64,000 nucleotides of DNA from Desulfamplus sp. (GCA_015232555.1 JADFZJ010000001.1:1-64000), one strand, 5' to 3'. Shown: positions 40,623-51,581, numbered from the stretch's first letter. Notes: generated from the sequence alone by a model not told the origin. Numbers and translations are program-made.

Positions 40623-43600
40623 ATGACAAAACAAAGTCCTCCTCCAGTTTTAAAAAAACAGGCTTTTAAAAAAATAGCCGTAATAAGCATTTTGCTTACT
40701 ACAATGTTTATTGCCTTCACATTTATTAGCGTTATATCAATCTTTTTTTACATTCAGTCTGAGCATTGCAGCCAATTACTCCAGAGCCAGATAAACCAGC
40801 GAATCCCGGGTAAAATGGAATGGTCAAAATTGGATATCTCTCTAATTAATGGCGAATTGCTACTTGAGAACTACAGATTATCTCTTAATAATGAAGAGCT
40901 TATAGCCATTGATAAAGCTCACATCTCGTTTGATTTATCTAATATTATAACACGCTCTGATCTCTCAACTATACTCAATAATTTTGATATCGCAAAAATT
41001 GAAAAGCGTGAGCTTATTATTAAAGATATAACCATTGAAAAGCCTCGTATCTCCCTCTCTATGACCTCTGAAAAGAAACTTGACATTATCTCTGCTTTTC
41101 CAGTTGCAAAGGAAGATAAAGAGAGTGAAAAAAAAGCATTCAAACTGCCATTGCGTATAACTTTTAACCAGATAAATATCAAAGATGGAGAGTTTTCATA
41201 CAGGTCAGAAAAGGCTCTTGATAAGCCGTCAAATGGAAAAATTTGTATTGATATTAAAGATATAAATCTTCTCACTAATGGAACTATTGCAGATAAGGCA
41301 GATATAGATTTAAACTTTTCTATGAAATCTGGCAGCAGCACTCTATCTATTGACGGAAGTGCCAAAAATCTTCTCTTATCATCAAAAGAGGATAATTCAG
41401 AGATGTCAGAAGAAAATTTTAAAACGGATAAAAAGATATCTGAACCAATATTAAATTTAACTCTTGATTCAAAAATTGTCACTCCAGAGATTCTAAATAT
41501 GTTGGGATTAGCAAATAAAGATAAACAGATAGCCAATGGAGATATCTATATACAGACATCTATCTCTGGCAGCCTCAATGATCCATCAATCTCATGCCTT
41601 ATACGTTATCCAGACGAAATAACAGCAAAATTAAAAGATAGTAACGCTAAGATAATGGGTAGAATAGTTAAGAAATCTATTGTTAATGTTATTATGGAAA
41701 AAAGAGAGGTAACTATTAAAACTTTAGAGATAGAACACCCTTACGCTGCGTTAAAAGCAGAGGGAAACATCTCTCTTTCAAAGGCATTTCCCCACGGTTT
41801 TTTATTTAGAAAAGAGGCAACGATAGATAAATTTATAATACTTGAGAATATAACAGGAAAAGTTACTATTGCATGTGATAACATTGATGCAGGGAAACTT
41901 TTAGAGTCTGAAAATATAAAAGAGATAAAAGGGAAAGGGTCGTTTAAAGTTGATTTTTTAGGCAATCTCAACAATCCTGAAGTTAAACTCACTCTAAAAG
42001 CCAATAATGCGGGTTATAAGGAGTATCCTGTTTTGGAGAGTGGAGACTTTGACCTTTTGCTCTCAAACGGAGTTGTGAAGATAAATAAGTGTGATATTGC
42101 ATCATCTGACTCATCAGTAAAACTTGATGGAACTATAAAAGTGCTTGAACAAGAAAAAAATGGAAACCTCAAGCCAATGGGTGACCCTGCGTTTGACCTT
42201 ACTGCCAAATCTGATAAAATAAATATTACTGAAATACTGAAATCTCTTAATGTTCTTAAAACTCAAAAGATAATTGCAACGCTTGAGGCTAACGCTACAC
42301 TTACTGGAACGGCTAAAAATCCTAAAGTCACCTTAAATGCAAATGGAAAAAATCTTGAATTGGCGGGGCAAAAAATTGGGGCTGTCAGGTTAAAGGCTGG
42401 TTATCAGAACAAGAAAACTGTAATTGACTCTCTGCTTGTTACACTTGACTCTTCAAATGTTGTTGAAGCAAAAGCATGGATGGAGCAAAAGCAGACAGCC
42501 AAGCAGCAACAAAACTCCAAATCAAAACAGAACTCAAAGTTTAAATTAGACATTTTCTCAAATAGGCTTGATTTGGCTCTCATTGAATCTTTAAAAAAAT
42601 CTGATGCGATAAAAGGTGTTGCCTCTGGCTCTATCTCTGCTGAAGGTTTTCTGGATTCACTGAAATCTTCAAGAGTTATTGGAGATGTTGGATTAAAGCA
42701 GGTTAAAATAATGGATAAGCCTTTTCAGGATTTTACTGCAAAGTTAGATTTAAAAGATAACCGTTTGAATCTCAATGGGCGGCTAAACTTTGATATTGCT
42801 GGAAACTTTGATTTGAAATCCAAAGATTTTGCTGTTCAAGGTATTTTTAACAAGACTGAGCTATTACCGTGGTTTGCCTTTGCGGAGATCAAAGCTATTG
42901 AGAGTGGAACGATAAGCGGAACGGTTGATTTAAAAGGCAATGCAAATAATTTGGATAAAATTTCAGGAAGGTGCAACTTAAGCGAACTATCTATTAATCT
43001 ATTTAATGATCCTGCCATTTTTGCGGATGGTTCAGAAACAAAAATTTCAGCCATCTCAAAGTTAAAATCAACTAATAAAAATAACAAAAAAATGGTAGTA
43101 AAGGCAGACAATATTAAAGCTATGATTGATGGAAAAGAGTTCAGGGTTGATAAATTCAAAACTCTGTTGCCTGAAAATGGGGAGGTTATACTTGCTGCGT
43201 CTGGTAATATTGGTGGAGATATTAAAGCTCAAGCTGATGCCACATTGCCTGTAAGATTTGCCTCACTGTTTATTAAAGAGCTACCTGATATTAAGGGAGT
43301 TGTACGACTTAATCTTATGGCTGATGTAAAATCGGGTGATGATATTAAAAATTCTGATCTTGATGCAACCATAGAATTTGTAGATATAGCAGTTAAAGTG
43401 CCAGTTAATGTCTCTAATGACAATCCAGAAATAGTCAATTTTCATGGAATGAACGGCTTAATCAAGGCAGATTTTAACAGAGTGGAGATAACACAAATTA
43501 CAGGAAAGGTAAGTGACGGTAAGCTAAAGGGGAAGAAGTCAGGCGATTTCAAATTGAGTGGTGGTGCAAAATTAGTAAATTTCATGCCAGAAGATATCAA

Positions 43601-44606
43601 TATGACTCTCAACGCACGAGAGATTCCAATCAATATGATAGAGGATTTGACAGCAAGTTTTGACACTGAACTCAACTTTAAAGGCAATCTGAAAAGTGCT
43701 ACTATCCTTTGGGGCACTGTTTTGATTAATCATGGAGCGTGGACAGGAGACATCCATGTTGAAAAGAAAATTGTATCAACATTGACGGAAAAAAAGAGGG
43801 TCAGAAAAGAGGTAAAACAGACTAAAGAGTCAAATCCGTTACTTGAAAATATGAAGCTCAATATTGCAGTTAAGGGAGAAAAGCCCTTTATTATTGATAA
43901 TAATTTAGCATACATGGAGGTGCATCCTGATATCAGAATAAGGGGTACGGCTGCCTCTCCTGTTGTATCTGGTAGATCTGAAATAGAACCGGGCATTATA
44001 AACTACCAGTCAACTAAGTTTGAACTGACACGAGGAATTATTGACTTTGCCAATCCATACAAGATTGAACCAGAATTGGATATTGAATCCCACCGTACAG
44101 TTCGTGATTGGGATATATTGCTCGCAGTTTCTGGAACACCAGCTAATATTAATTTCAAACTTACTTCAAAGCCTCGTTTAGAAGATGGAGATATCATATC
44201 TCTTCTTATAAGAGGTAAGACAGTTACAGAGTTGATTAGTGCAGAAGGGGGGACAACCCTTTCCGCTGCTGGTATGCTCTCACAGGTTGCAGCCTCGGCA
44301 GTGAGCGATAAGGTTAAATCTGCTACAGGGCTTGATATTTTTGAGGTTGGATTTAACAATAAAACTGCTAAAACTGGTAGCAATACAAACAATGATGATA
44401 GTGAGATTGGAAATCTCAATGTAACAGTTGGAAAAGAGCTTACTGACAAGATAACTTTGAAATATGGGACGGAAAACAAAGATGGAATAATGGTAGGCAA
44501 AACATCGGCTGAATATAAATTAATGGAAAATGTTTCTGTCAGTGGTTTTCAGGATTCTGAAGGTCAGTTTGGGGGTGAAGTGAGATATCGGCTTGAGTTC
44601 AGGTAA
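40623..44606 (+). CDS. tamB: Translocation and assembly module protein TamB (AsmA/DUF490 family)
   Basis: 1327 aa; N-terminal TM; repetitive beta architecture; GTAASPVVSGRSEIEPGIINYQSTKFELTRGIIDFANPYKIEPELDIESHRTVRDWDILLAVSGTP. Confidence 0.88.
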   Translation: MTKQSPPPVLKKQAFKKIAVISILLTTMFIAFTFISVISIFFYIQSEHCSQLLQSQINQRIPGKMEWSKLDISLINGELLLENYRLSLNNEELIAIDKAHISFDLSNIITRSDLSTILNNFDIAKIEKRELIIKDITIEKPRISLSMTSEKKLDIISAFPVAKEDKESEKKAFKLPLRITFNQINIKDGEFSYRSEKALDKPSNGKICIDIKDINLLTNGTIADKADIDLNFSMKSGSSTLSIDGSAKNLLLSSKEDNSEMSEENFKTDKKISEPILNLTLDSKIVTPEILNMLGLANKDKQIANGDIYIQTSISGSLNDPSISCLIRYPDEITAKLKDSNAKIMGRIVKKSIVNVIMEKREVTIKTLEIEHPYAALKAEGNISLSKAFPHGFLFRKEATIDKFIILENITGKVTIACDNIDAGKLLESENIKEIKGKGSFKVDFLGNLNNPEVKLTLKANNAGYKEYPVLESGDFDLLLSNGVVKINKCDIASSDSSVKLDGTIKVLEQEKNGNLKPMGDPAFDLTAKSDKINITEILKSLNVLKTQKIIATLEANATLTGTAKNPKVTLNANGKNLELAGQKIGAVRLKAGYQNKKTVIDSLLVTLDSSNVVEAKAWMEQKQTAKQQQNSKSKQNSKFKLDIFSNRLDLALIESLKKSDAIKGVASGSISAEGFLDSLKSSRVIGDVGLKQVKIMDKPFQDFTAKLDLKDNRLNLNGRLNFDIAGNFDLKSKDFAVQGIFNKTELLPWFAFAEIKAIESGTISGTVDLKGNANNLDKISGRCNLSELSINLFNDPAIFADGSETKISAISKLKSTNKNNKKMVVKADNIKAMIDGKEFRVDKFKTLLPENGEVILAASGNIGGDIKAQADATLPVRFASLFIKELPDIKGVVRLNLMADVKSGDDIKNSDLDATIEFVDIAVKVPVNVSNDNPEIVNFHGMNGLIKADFNRVEITQITGKVSDGKLKGKKSGDFKLSGGAKLVNFMPEDINMTLNAREIPINMIEDLTASFDTELNFKGNLKSATILWGTVLINHGAWTGDIHVEKKIVSTLTEKKRVRKEVKQTKESNPLLENMKLNIAVKGEKPFIIDNNLAYMEVHPDIRIRGTAASPVVSGRSEIEPGIINYQSTKFELTRGIIDFANPYKIEPELDIESHRTVRDWDILLAVSGTPANINFKLTSKPRLEDGDIISLLIRGKTVTELISAEGGTTLSAAGMLSQVAASAVSDKVKSATGLDIFEVGFNNKTAKTGSNTNNDDSEIGNLNVTVGKELTDKITLKYGTENKDGIMVGKTSAEYKLMENVSVSGFQDSEGQFGGEVRYRLEFR

Positions 44607-44620
44607 AGGAGATATTTAAC

Positions 44621-47143
44621 TTGGTTAAATCAATATTTGCTAAATCAATATCAAGATTTTTTGTAATATTAACACTATATTTTATTAATACTATTATCAT
44701 ATCTAACACTTTTTTTATCCAGCAATCTTACGCAAGTGAGCGAAAGCAAAAAGTTAATAATAATGAATGTCTAAACATTGAGTCATTCATCTTTAAAGGC
44801 AACATCAATTTTTCAGATATTCGTCTTAAAATGAGGATGAAAAGCTGGCACTCATCGTTGCTTCCGGGAAATCTAAACTGCTACAATGAAGAGTGGCTGA
44901 AAAAAGATATTTTAGCAATTGTTGAATTTTACAGGAAACAGGGATTTCCAGATGTCGAGATTGATCATGCTATCAAGACAGATGAAAAAAATACCAAAAA
45001 AGGCAAGGTAAAAATTGCAGTTGAAATCAACATTGATGAGGGTTTGGCGTATAAAATTGTTTTTAAAGGCAACAGCTTTTTTTCTGAAAGAGAACTTAAA
45101 AAAAAGGTTGATCTTGTAAAAAAAGGAAATTCCAATGATACAGCTCTTAGCAAGGCAAAAATTGAGATAAAAAATATTTATATTGATGCTGGTTTTCAAG
45201 ATATTACAGTTGAATTTAATAAAACCAGAGAAGACAAATCCCAGACCAAGAAAGGTAGCAAAAAATCCGACAATGACATCTGGACTGTTGAATTTCTGAT
45301 AAATGAAGGGAGAAGAACAGTTGTCAATCAGCTTGATATTAAGGGCAACAAGATGGCTACAAAAGATGAAATACTTGATTCCATGCTGACTCGGCAAAAA
45401 GGAACTCTGGAAAAAGGGGGATATAATTCAGATGTACTGGACAAAGATATAAATGCCATTGAGCTTCTCTATCTGAGCAAAGGCTTTCTTAATGCAAAAA
45501 TTGTAAAACAAATTACGACTGTTCCAGCTAAATCAACTTCAAGTGAACAATCTTCTAAAGCTAAATCAACTTTAAGTGAACAAACTCCTCAATCTAAAAG
45601 GGTTTCTGAGGCTAAAAAGAGTCCTGAAACAGAGTTTGTAGATATTGAAATTGATATCAACGAAGGAATTCAAACTATTGTTAAAAGCTCACAAATTAAA
45701 GGGCTTGATGAGGAACTTTATAATCAAGAGAAAATACTTACTCCAGCAAAAGCAATGGAACAGCTATCCTTACGTCCAGGAGAGCCATTTCGTGAATATA
45801 TGGTAAAAAGCGATGAGAATGCTCTGAGCATGATGATTTCAGAAATCGGTTATCCACATGTAAAAATTACCAGCAATGTAATGTTAAACAGTGACAAATC
45901 AACAGCAGATTTGGTATGGAATGTTCAAAAAGGAAAATTTACACGTTTTGGTAATATTCACTATTCAGGTAACACAAGGCTTAAAGAGGAGGTTATTGAA
46001 AAACGGTTAGAGATAGTGTCTGGCGAGCCGTTTTCTCTGAAAAAAATTTTTGCAACAGAGAAAAAAATTAGAGAGAGTTCAGCAGTAAAATATGTGCAGG
46101 TTACATCTCCAGAGCTTGCACTTATGAAAGAGTCTCCAGATATTGAAATTGCTATTGAAGAGGCAAAACCCTATTTTGTTGAGGCAGCCATAGGATACGA
46201 TACAGAGCAGAGTTTCTATATAGACACAAGAATAGGTGATAACAATTTTCTTGGGCGTGAAATTGATGCATGGGTAGCCGCAAATGTGAGCGGTATTGGA
46301 TACAGGGGAGAGACTGGTCTTAAAAAGCCTTTTTTCTTAGGAACAGAGATAGATGCCACTGCTGGTATCTATGTTGAAGACAAAGAGGAGTTAAACAAAG
46401 ATTTTGGTATCAAAGCTTGGGGATATGAGAGCGGATTCTCAAGGCATCTATTTGTAAAAAATCTCACAGCAGCTTTAAATCTGACCTATGAAAATAGAAC
46501 TGTTTATGGAGATGCAGATATTGACACTTCTGAAAAAGAGACCCGAAATATTCTTATTACATCTTTTGCACTCGGTTATGATACAAGAGACTCTTTGGTC
46601 AGACCATCAAAAGGTTTTCTATCAAGCTGTTCTGTAGATGTTTATACAGGATTTGACAGTGAGCTTGATAGGTTTCTTAAATATCAGATCGACTTAAGAA
46701 AATATGTTTCACCTTTCAATAAAACGACCTTTGCCCTACGTACCCGTATGGGATATATTCAGCCTTTTGGAGAAGCAGATAGTGTGGCTAAAGATCAGCT
46801 TTTTTTCCTTGGAGGTACAACAAATGTAAGGGGTTTTAAGGAGAATATGCTGGAATATGACAGCAATGGCAATACTATGGGGGGGCAAACTGCTGTCAAC
46901 GCAAGCCTTGAGGCAAGAGTTGATCTGCCGGCTGATTTTGAACTAAATTGTTTTCTTGATACTGGCAAAATAGATGAGCTTTCCAATAACTTAGAATCAA
47001 GAGGATTTCGTTCGTCTGTCGGTGCAGGGCTAAGATATGTAACGTCAATTGGTCCTGTAGGTCTTCTATATGGTTATAAATTAGACCCAGAAGATGGGGA
47101 GAGTGCTGGAAGGATTCATTTTAGCGTGGGTTATACTTTTTAA
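44621..47143 (+). CDS. tamA: BamA/TamA family outer membrane protein (POTRA + Omp85 barrel)
   Basis: POTRA-like repeats, FALGYDTRDSLVRPSKGFLSSCSVD, FFLGGTTNVRGF (VRGF), SVGAGLRYVTSIGPVGLLYGYKLDP. Confidence 0.9.
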   Translation: MVKSIFAKSISRFFVILTLYFINTIIISNTFFIQQSYASERKQKVNNNECLNIESFIFKGNINFSDIRLKMRMKSWHSSLLPGNLNCYNEEWLKKDILAIVEFYRKQGFPDVEIDHAIKTDEKNTKKGKVKIAVEINIDEGLAYKIVFKGNSFFSERELKKKVDLVKKGNSNDTALSKAKIEIKNIYIDAGFQDITVEFNKTREDKSQTKKGSKKSDNDIWTVEFLINEGRRTVVNQLDIKGNKMATKDEILDSMLTRQKGTLEKGGYNSDVLDKDINAIELLYLSKGFLNAKIVKQITTVPAKSTSSEQSSKAKSTLSEQTPQSKRVSEAKKSPETEFVDIEIDINEGIQTIVKSSQIKGLDEELYNQEKILTPAKAMEQLSLRPGEPFREYMVKSDENALSMMISEIGYPHVKITSNVMLNSDKSTADLVWNVQKGKFTRFGNIHYSGNTRLKEEVIEKRLEIVSGEPFSLKKIFATEKKIRESSAVKYVQVTSPELALMKESPDIEIAIEEAKPYFVEAAIGYDTEQSFYIDTRIGDNNFLGREIDAWVAANVSGIGYRGETGLKKPFFLGTEIDATAGIYVEDKEELNKDFGIKAWGYESGFSRHLFVKNLTAALNLTYENRTVYGDADIDTSEKETRNILITSFALGYDTRDSLVRPSKGFLSSCSVDVYTGFDSELDRFLKYQIDLRKYVSPFNKTTFALRTRMGYIQPFGEADSVAKDQLFFLGGTTNVRGFKENMLEYDSNGNTMGGQTAVNASLEARVDLPADFELNCFLDTGKIDELSNNLESRGFRSSVGAGLRYVTSIGPVGLLYGYKLDPEDGESAGRIHFSVGYTF
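45527..45592 (+). repeat. 33-bp in-frame tandem duplication (AKSTSSEQSSK / AKSTLSEQTPQ)
   Basis: GCTAAATCAACTTCAAGTGAACAATCTTCTAAA followed by GCTAAATCAACTTTAAGTGAACAAACTCCTCAA. Confidence 0.9.
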
Positions 47144-47184
47144 AAAGAAGATATTTGTACTTTAATTTTATTAGGAGGTTTATA

Positions 47185-47514
47185 ATGATCTGGAACATTA
47201 TTTTGTTGAGTGCGTCTGTGTTTATTGTGGCAAATGTGCTGCCCGGAATTTATATTAAAAACTATTGGACAGCCATTGTGGTTGCTGTTGTCTATTCTAT
47301 TATCAGTTTTTTTACAGGCTGGCTGCTAATTCTGCTGACCCTTCCGTTTATGCTCATAACATTTGGGCTGTTCAAGTTTGTGATTAATGCCTTTCTGCTT
47401 TTTCTCACCGACAAGATGGTAGGAGATTTTAACATAAAAGATGGTTTCACAACCCTTATGGCGGCTTTCTGTATCAGCATTGTGGATTATCTGCTTAGGT
47501 TGATATTTTTTTAA
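47185..47514 (+). CDS. Phage holin family IV / 4-TM membrane protein (PF04020-like)
   Basis: ~110 aa, four TM segments; LLILLTLPFMLITFGLFKFVINAFLLFLTDKMVGDFNIKDGF; GGAGG SD before ATG 47185. Confidence 0.8.
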   Translation: MIWNIILLSASVFIVANVLPGIYIKNYWTAIVVAVVYSIISFFTGWLLILLTLPFMLITFGLFKFVINAFLLFLTDKMVGDFNIKDGFTTLMAAFCISIVDYLLRLIFF

Positions 47515-47581
47515 ATAGTTTGTAATCTGAATTTTTTTACTCTAACCCTTATCTATACAGATTTTATCTTAAGGAGGAACT

Positions 47582-49372
47582 ATGGCATTTAAAGATTACC
47601 AGAGTGTTAACCAGATGCTTTTAGAGACCGTCAATAAATATGCTGATAAGTCAGCTTACCGTTGGTTTGACAGCAGTGCTAAAGCTGATTTTGTAACGTG
47701 GCGTAAGTTTTACGATCAGGTTAAAGCAGTCTCAAAAAGTTTGATTGCCCTTGGGGTAGAGAAGGGGGATAAATTAAATATCATAAGCTATACATGCTAT
47801 AAATGGGTTCTTACCGATATGGCAGTAATGAGCATCGGCGGTGTAACCGTTGGGATTTATCAGTCAAATCTGCCAAAAGATTGCGGCTATATCATTAACC
47901 ATTCTGACGCTGTGGTTGTATTTGCCGAGGATCAGACTCAATTGGCAAAACTTATGGAAATAAGAGATGAGATTCGTGCTGTCCGAAAAGTAGTTCTGTT
48001 TAATGGAGAGGCTCATGGAAATGACTGGGTAATCTCATTTGAAGATTTCCTTAAACTGGGAAACGATGTTGCTGACAGTGAAGTGGAAAAAAGAACATCA
48101 GCATTGAGACCTCAGGACGATGCTGGTATTGTTTATACATCAGGAACAACTGGTGTCCCTAAAGGAGCTGTTCTGACCCATGACAACATTACATTTACAG
48201 CACAATCTGTGTTCCAGTCTGCCCCTCAGTTTAAAGAGGGTGAAGAGATGTTTATGTTTCTTCCACTTGCCCATATTTTTGCAAGAACATGCAGTTACGC
48301 TTCAATTATTACTGGTAACTGCACCACTTTTGCCAGAAGTATCAATACTCTGCTTGAGGATTTCAAACTTGCATCCCCTCACTGGTTTGTCAGTGTGCCC
48401 AGAATTTTTGAGAAGATTCACACGAAAGTGATAAGCGGAGTAGAGGCAAAAGGTGGTGTTACAGAAAAAATTTTCAGATGGGCATGCAGCGTCGGTACAG
48501 AGGTAAGTAACTGTAAAATATATAAAATTCCCATTCCACTTTCAATAAATATAAAATACATGATTGCAAGAAAGTTGGTATTTTCCAAAATCCATGAGGC
48601 ACTTGGCGGACGTGTAAAATGGTGTATAAGCGGTGCTGCTCCTCTAAATCCTGAAATCGCCAGATTCTTTCATGCTGCTGGACTTCTGATTCTTGAAGGA
48701 ATTGGAATGACCGAAGACACATCATTTAGCCATGTAAATCGCATTGATAATTATGATTTTGGCGTTGTCGGACCTCCTGGAGTTGGGATTGATCATAAAC
48801 TTGCTGATGACGGAGAGGTTTTGATAAAAGGCAGAAATGTGATGAAGGAGTATTACAAAATGGCTGAAGCCACTGCTGACACATTTACTGAAGATGGATG
48901 GCTCAAAACAGGTGATATCGGTGATATTGATGAACATAATGTCCTAAAAATTACTGGAAGAAAAAAGGAACTTATTATCACATCAGGCGGTAAAAATGTG
49001 GCACCGTCAAGTATTGAAGGGCTGATAGCAACATCTAAATATATAAATCAGGTGTGTGTTATAGGTGATAAACGCAATTATCTGAGTGCTATTGTAACTC
49101 TTGATGAGCAAAATATCAAAGATTACGCTTCTGATAATAAAATTGACTACTCAAATTATGAGTCACTACTAAAACATGAAAAGATAGTAAATCTTATCAA
49201 TGATGAGATTAAAAAGAAAAATAAGGAGCTTCCCTCTTTTGAGACAATTAAGAAGTTAACTATTGCTCCTGAGTTCACCATAGAAAACAAGATGATGACT
49301 CCAACATTCAAGATTAAAAAGAATGTTATTATGGATAACTATAAAGAAGAGATACAAAAGATGTATAATTAA
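47582..49372 (+). CDS. Long-chain fatty acid-CoA ligase (FadD15-like)
   Basis: AGIVYTSGTTGVPKGAVLTHDN, GIGMTEDTSF, GWLKTGDIGDIDEHNVLKITGRKKELIITSGGKNVAPSSIE. Confidence 0.94.
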   Translation: MAFKDYQSVNQMLLETVNKYADKSAYRWFDSSAKADFVTWRKFYDQVKAVSKSLIALGVEKGDKLNIISYTCYKWVLTDMAVMSIGGVTVGIYQSNLPKDCGYIINHSDAVVVFAEDQTQLAKLMEIRDEIRAVRKVVLFNGEAHGNDWVISFEDFLKLGNDVADSEVEKRTSALRPQDDAGIVYTSGTTGVPKGAVLTHDNITFTAQSVFQSAPQFKEGEEMFMFLPLAHIFARTCSYASIITGNCTTFARSINTLLEDFKLASPHWFVSVPRIFEKIHTKVISGVEAKGGVTEKIFRWACSVGTEVSNCKIYKIPIPLSINIKYMIARKLVFSKIHEALGGRVKWCISGAAPLNPEIARFFHAAGLLILEGIGMTEDTSFSHVNRIDNYDFGVVGPPGVGIDHKLADDGEVLIKGRNVMKEYYKMAEATADTFTEDGWLKTGDIGDIDEHNVLKITGRKKELIITSGGKNVAPSSIEGLIATSKYINQVCVIGDKRNYLSAIVTLDEQNIKDYASDNKIDYSNYESLLKHEKIVNLINDEIKKKNKELPSFETIKKLTIAPEFTIENKMMTPTFKIKKNVIMDNYKEEIQKMYN

Positions 49373-49472
49373 AGATACACATGAACACCCCCTCAGCAAT
49401 TTGACGGGAATTAGACCCTAAAAATGGTTAAAAAGCATAAAAAACAAAGCAATGTGTATTATGGAGGGACCG

Positions 49473-50807
49473 ATGAGTGATTATGAAGAGTGGAACTGGG
49501 ATATCGGGAAAAAACAGGTTGCTGATCTCAGTGGATGGCAGGAACAATTTCCGTACATTGAGGAACTCCGAGTCAGTTCTGACGGTGAGCGTGTTGCTGC
49601 AATTGTAAAAAACGAAGATATGGAGTTTACAGTCTGCATTCAGAGTGAAGGAGAAGAACTTGAAACATGGGAGACAGGCTATGACAAAGCGTGGAATCTT
49701 CAATTTGGACCTGATGACAGGCTCTCTGCATTGGTATCGGATACAAGTGAATGGAAAGTCTGTACAGATGGCGAAACATGGGAAAACGGATACGATTTTC
49801 TCTGGAACATGACTTTCAACACTAATGGAGTAATTGCTGTATCTGCTCAAAAGGAGCTTTTATACAGTGTTCTCAACAATGATGTACCATGGGAGAACGA
49901 ATTTTCAAGATTGACAGGCATGGTAATAAGTCCAGATGGTCAAAAAACCGCTGCTGTTGTTGAATCTGTACCTGTACTTGAAAGTGAAATTTTCAAGTTT
50001 AGAACGGGCTGCTATTCAGTTGCAGTCAATGGAGAGACATGGGAAAGAAATTTTATGAATGTGTGGAATCCCGTATTTTCTGGAGATTCCAACCATGTTG
50101 CAGCGTCAGTAAGAACCTCATATTATGACTACTACATCGCTGTTGATGGTAAAATATGGGACACTGTCTTCTCCTCTGTCTGGGAACCCCGCTTTGCTCC
50201 CCTGACTATTACAAAAGCAGAAACTAAAGTATCTTCTGACGCTAATAACTTTACCAACGCTCATAATTACTCTGTTACAGCTCCTGTGAAAAAAGGGGGA
50301 AAATGGTTTTTGGCAAAAGATGGAGAAATTTTTTGGGATCGCCCCTATTTCCAACTCTGGCATCATCTCTACTCTCCTGACGGTAGCACGATTGCAGCAA
50401 TTGTCTCCACTGAATTCGGACGGTGGACTATTGCTTCTGATAACACCCCATGGGAACTGACCTTCTCAGATTATGTATCTGATCCTATATTCAGCCCTGA
50501 CGGGAAGAGAGTAGCCTGCCTCTTCAAGGAGAACGGTAAATGGGGGGTTGCTGTAGATGGTAAAGCATGGGATTGTCAGTTTGATATGGTATGGCAGCCT
50601 ATTTTCAGCAACAATGGTTTACAGCTTGCAGTCAAGATTAAAAAAGATGGCAATTACTATATAGCCATTAATGGCAGCATACTTGATGGAAAGTACGAAG
50701 ATATGGCAAATCCTCTGTTCAGCCCTGATAATTCAAGTATGCTCATAAGAGGCCGTCAGGGAGATTCATATAACAGAGAAGTTATCTCTCTAAAAGGGAG
50801 GATTTAA
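49473..50807 (+). CDS. tmcD: TmcD, tryptophan-rich WD40-like repeat subunit of the transmembrane redox complex
   Basis: ~9 repeats of x-x-W-[ED]-x-x-[FY]-x3-W-x-x-x-F-[SG]-P-D-[GD]; upstream of tmcCBA. Confidence 0.85.
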   Translation: MSDYEEWNWDIGKKQVADLSGWQEQFPYIEELRVSSDGERVAAIVKNEDMEFTVCIQSEGEELETWETGYDKAWNLQFGPDDRLSALVSDTSEWKVCTDGETWENGYDFLWNMTFNTNGVIAVSAQKELLYSVLNNDVPWENEFSRLTGMVISPDGQKTAAVVESVPVLESEIFKFRTGCYSVAVNGETWERNFMNVWNPVFSGDSNHVAASVRTSYYDYYIAVDGKIWDTVFSSVWEPRFAPLTITKAETKVSSDANNFTNAHNYSVTAPVKKGGKWFLAKDGEIFWDRPYFQLWHHLYSPDGSTIAAIVSTEFGRWTIASDNTPWELTFSDYVSDPIFSPDGKRVACLFKENGKWGVAVDGKAWDCQFDMVWQPIFSNNGLQLAVKIKKDGNYYIAINGSILDGKYEDMANPLFSPDNSSMLIRGRQGDSYNREVISLKGRI

Positions 50808-50809
50808 AT

Positions 50810-51469
50810 ATGCACTCCTATTACTCTTTTGTTACTGGTCCCCTTGCATGGATCGCGTTTATAGTATTTATCTGCGGAAGTATCTGGCGTTTTAACTCTC
50901 TATGGCAGCTTACAAAAAAAAAAGATAGTGCTGTATTTGAATATATGGATAGAAAATTTGCATTACGCTCAATTGCACACTGGCTCATACCATTTGGCAG
51001 CAGAAGTATGCAGCTCAATCCCGCAATGACTGTTGCTACATTTTTATTTCATATCTGCCTTTTTATCACTCCTATTTTTGTGTTTGGTCATGTCATGCTT
51101 TGGAAAGAGAATTTCAATATCAGTTGGTTTGCCCTTCCTAACATGGCTGCTGATGTGATGACTTTTATTGTTATTGGTTCCTGTATCTTTTTTTTATGGA
51201 GACGAATAAAACTACCTCATGTCAAATACCTTACCACTCCATTAGATTTTATTATTCTTATGATTGTTGCAGCACCCTTTATGACTGGATTCTGGGCTTA
51301 TCATCAATTTCCTGGTTTTGTCTCTATGACAATTATCCATATAGTTTCAGGTGAAATAATGCTCATGGCAATTCCATTTACAAAGCTGTTTCACATGTTT
51401 CTCTTTCCATTTACAAGGGGGTATATAGGATCTGAATTTGGTGGAGTTCGTATGGCAAAGGATTGGTAA
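50810..51469 (+). CDS. tmcC: TmcC, integral membrane (NarI-like) subunit
   Basis: 219 aa multi-TM; position between tmcD and tmcB. Confidence 0.85.
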   Translation: MHSYYSFVTGPLAWIAFIVFICGSIWRFNSLWQLTKKKDSAVFEYMDRKFALRSIAHWLIPFGSRSMQLNPAMTVATFLFHICLFITPIFVFGHVMLWKENFNISWFALPNMAADVMTFIVIGSCIFFLWRRIKLPHVKYLTTPLDFIILMIVAAPFMTGFWAYHQFPGFVSMTIIHIVSGEIMLMAIPFTKLFHMFLFPFTRGYIGSEFGGVRMAKDW

Positions 51470-51581
51470 ATACCTTGGACTTCTACCTTAATTGAATTTG
51501 GTGATAGTATTTCATTCTACTATGTCAGACTAAATTGTTCAGATGGTAGAAAAATCTCAGATAAAAAACAGAGAGGGTTAC

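Noticed and set aside
40919-41536. 205-aa minus-strand ORF inside tamB
   Set aside because: Antisense to a clear long CDS; composition is a mirror of tamB codons and no recognisable motif or SD.
44003-44500. 165-aa minus-strand ORF within the tamB 3' end
   Set aside because: Shadow ORF opposite the conserved TamB C-terminal domain.
47155-47514. Holin-like annotation suggesting a prophage
   Set aside because: This 4-TM family is common on bacterial chromosomes; no other phage genes nearby.
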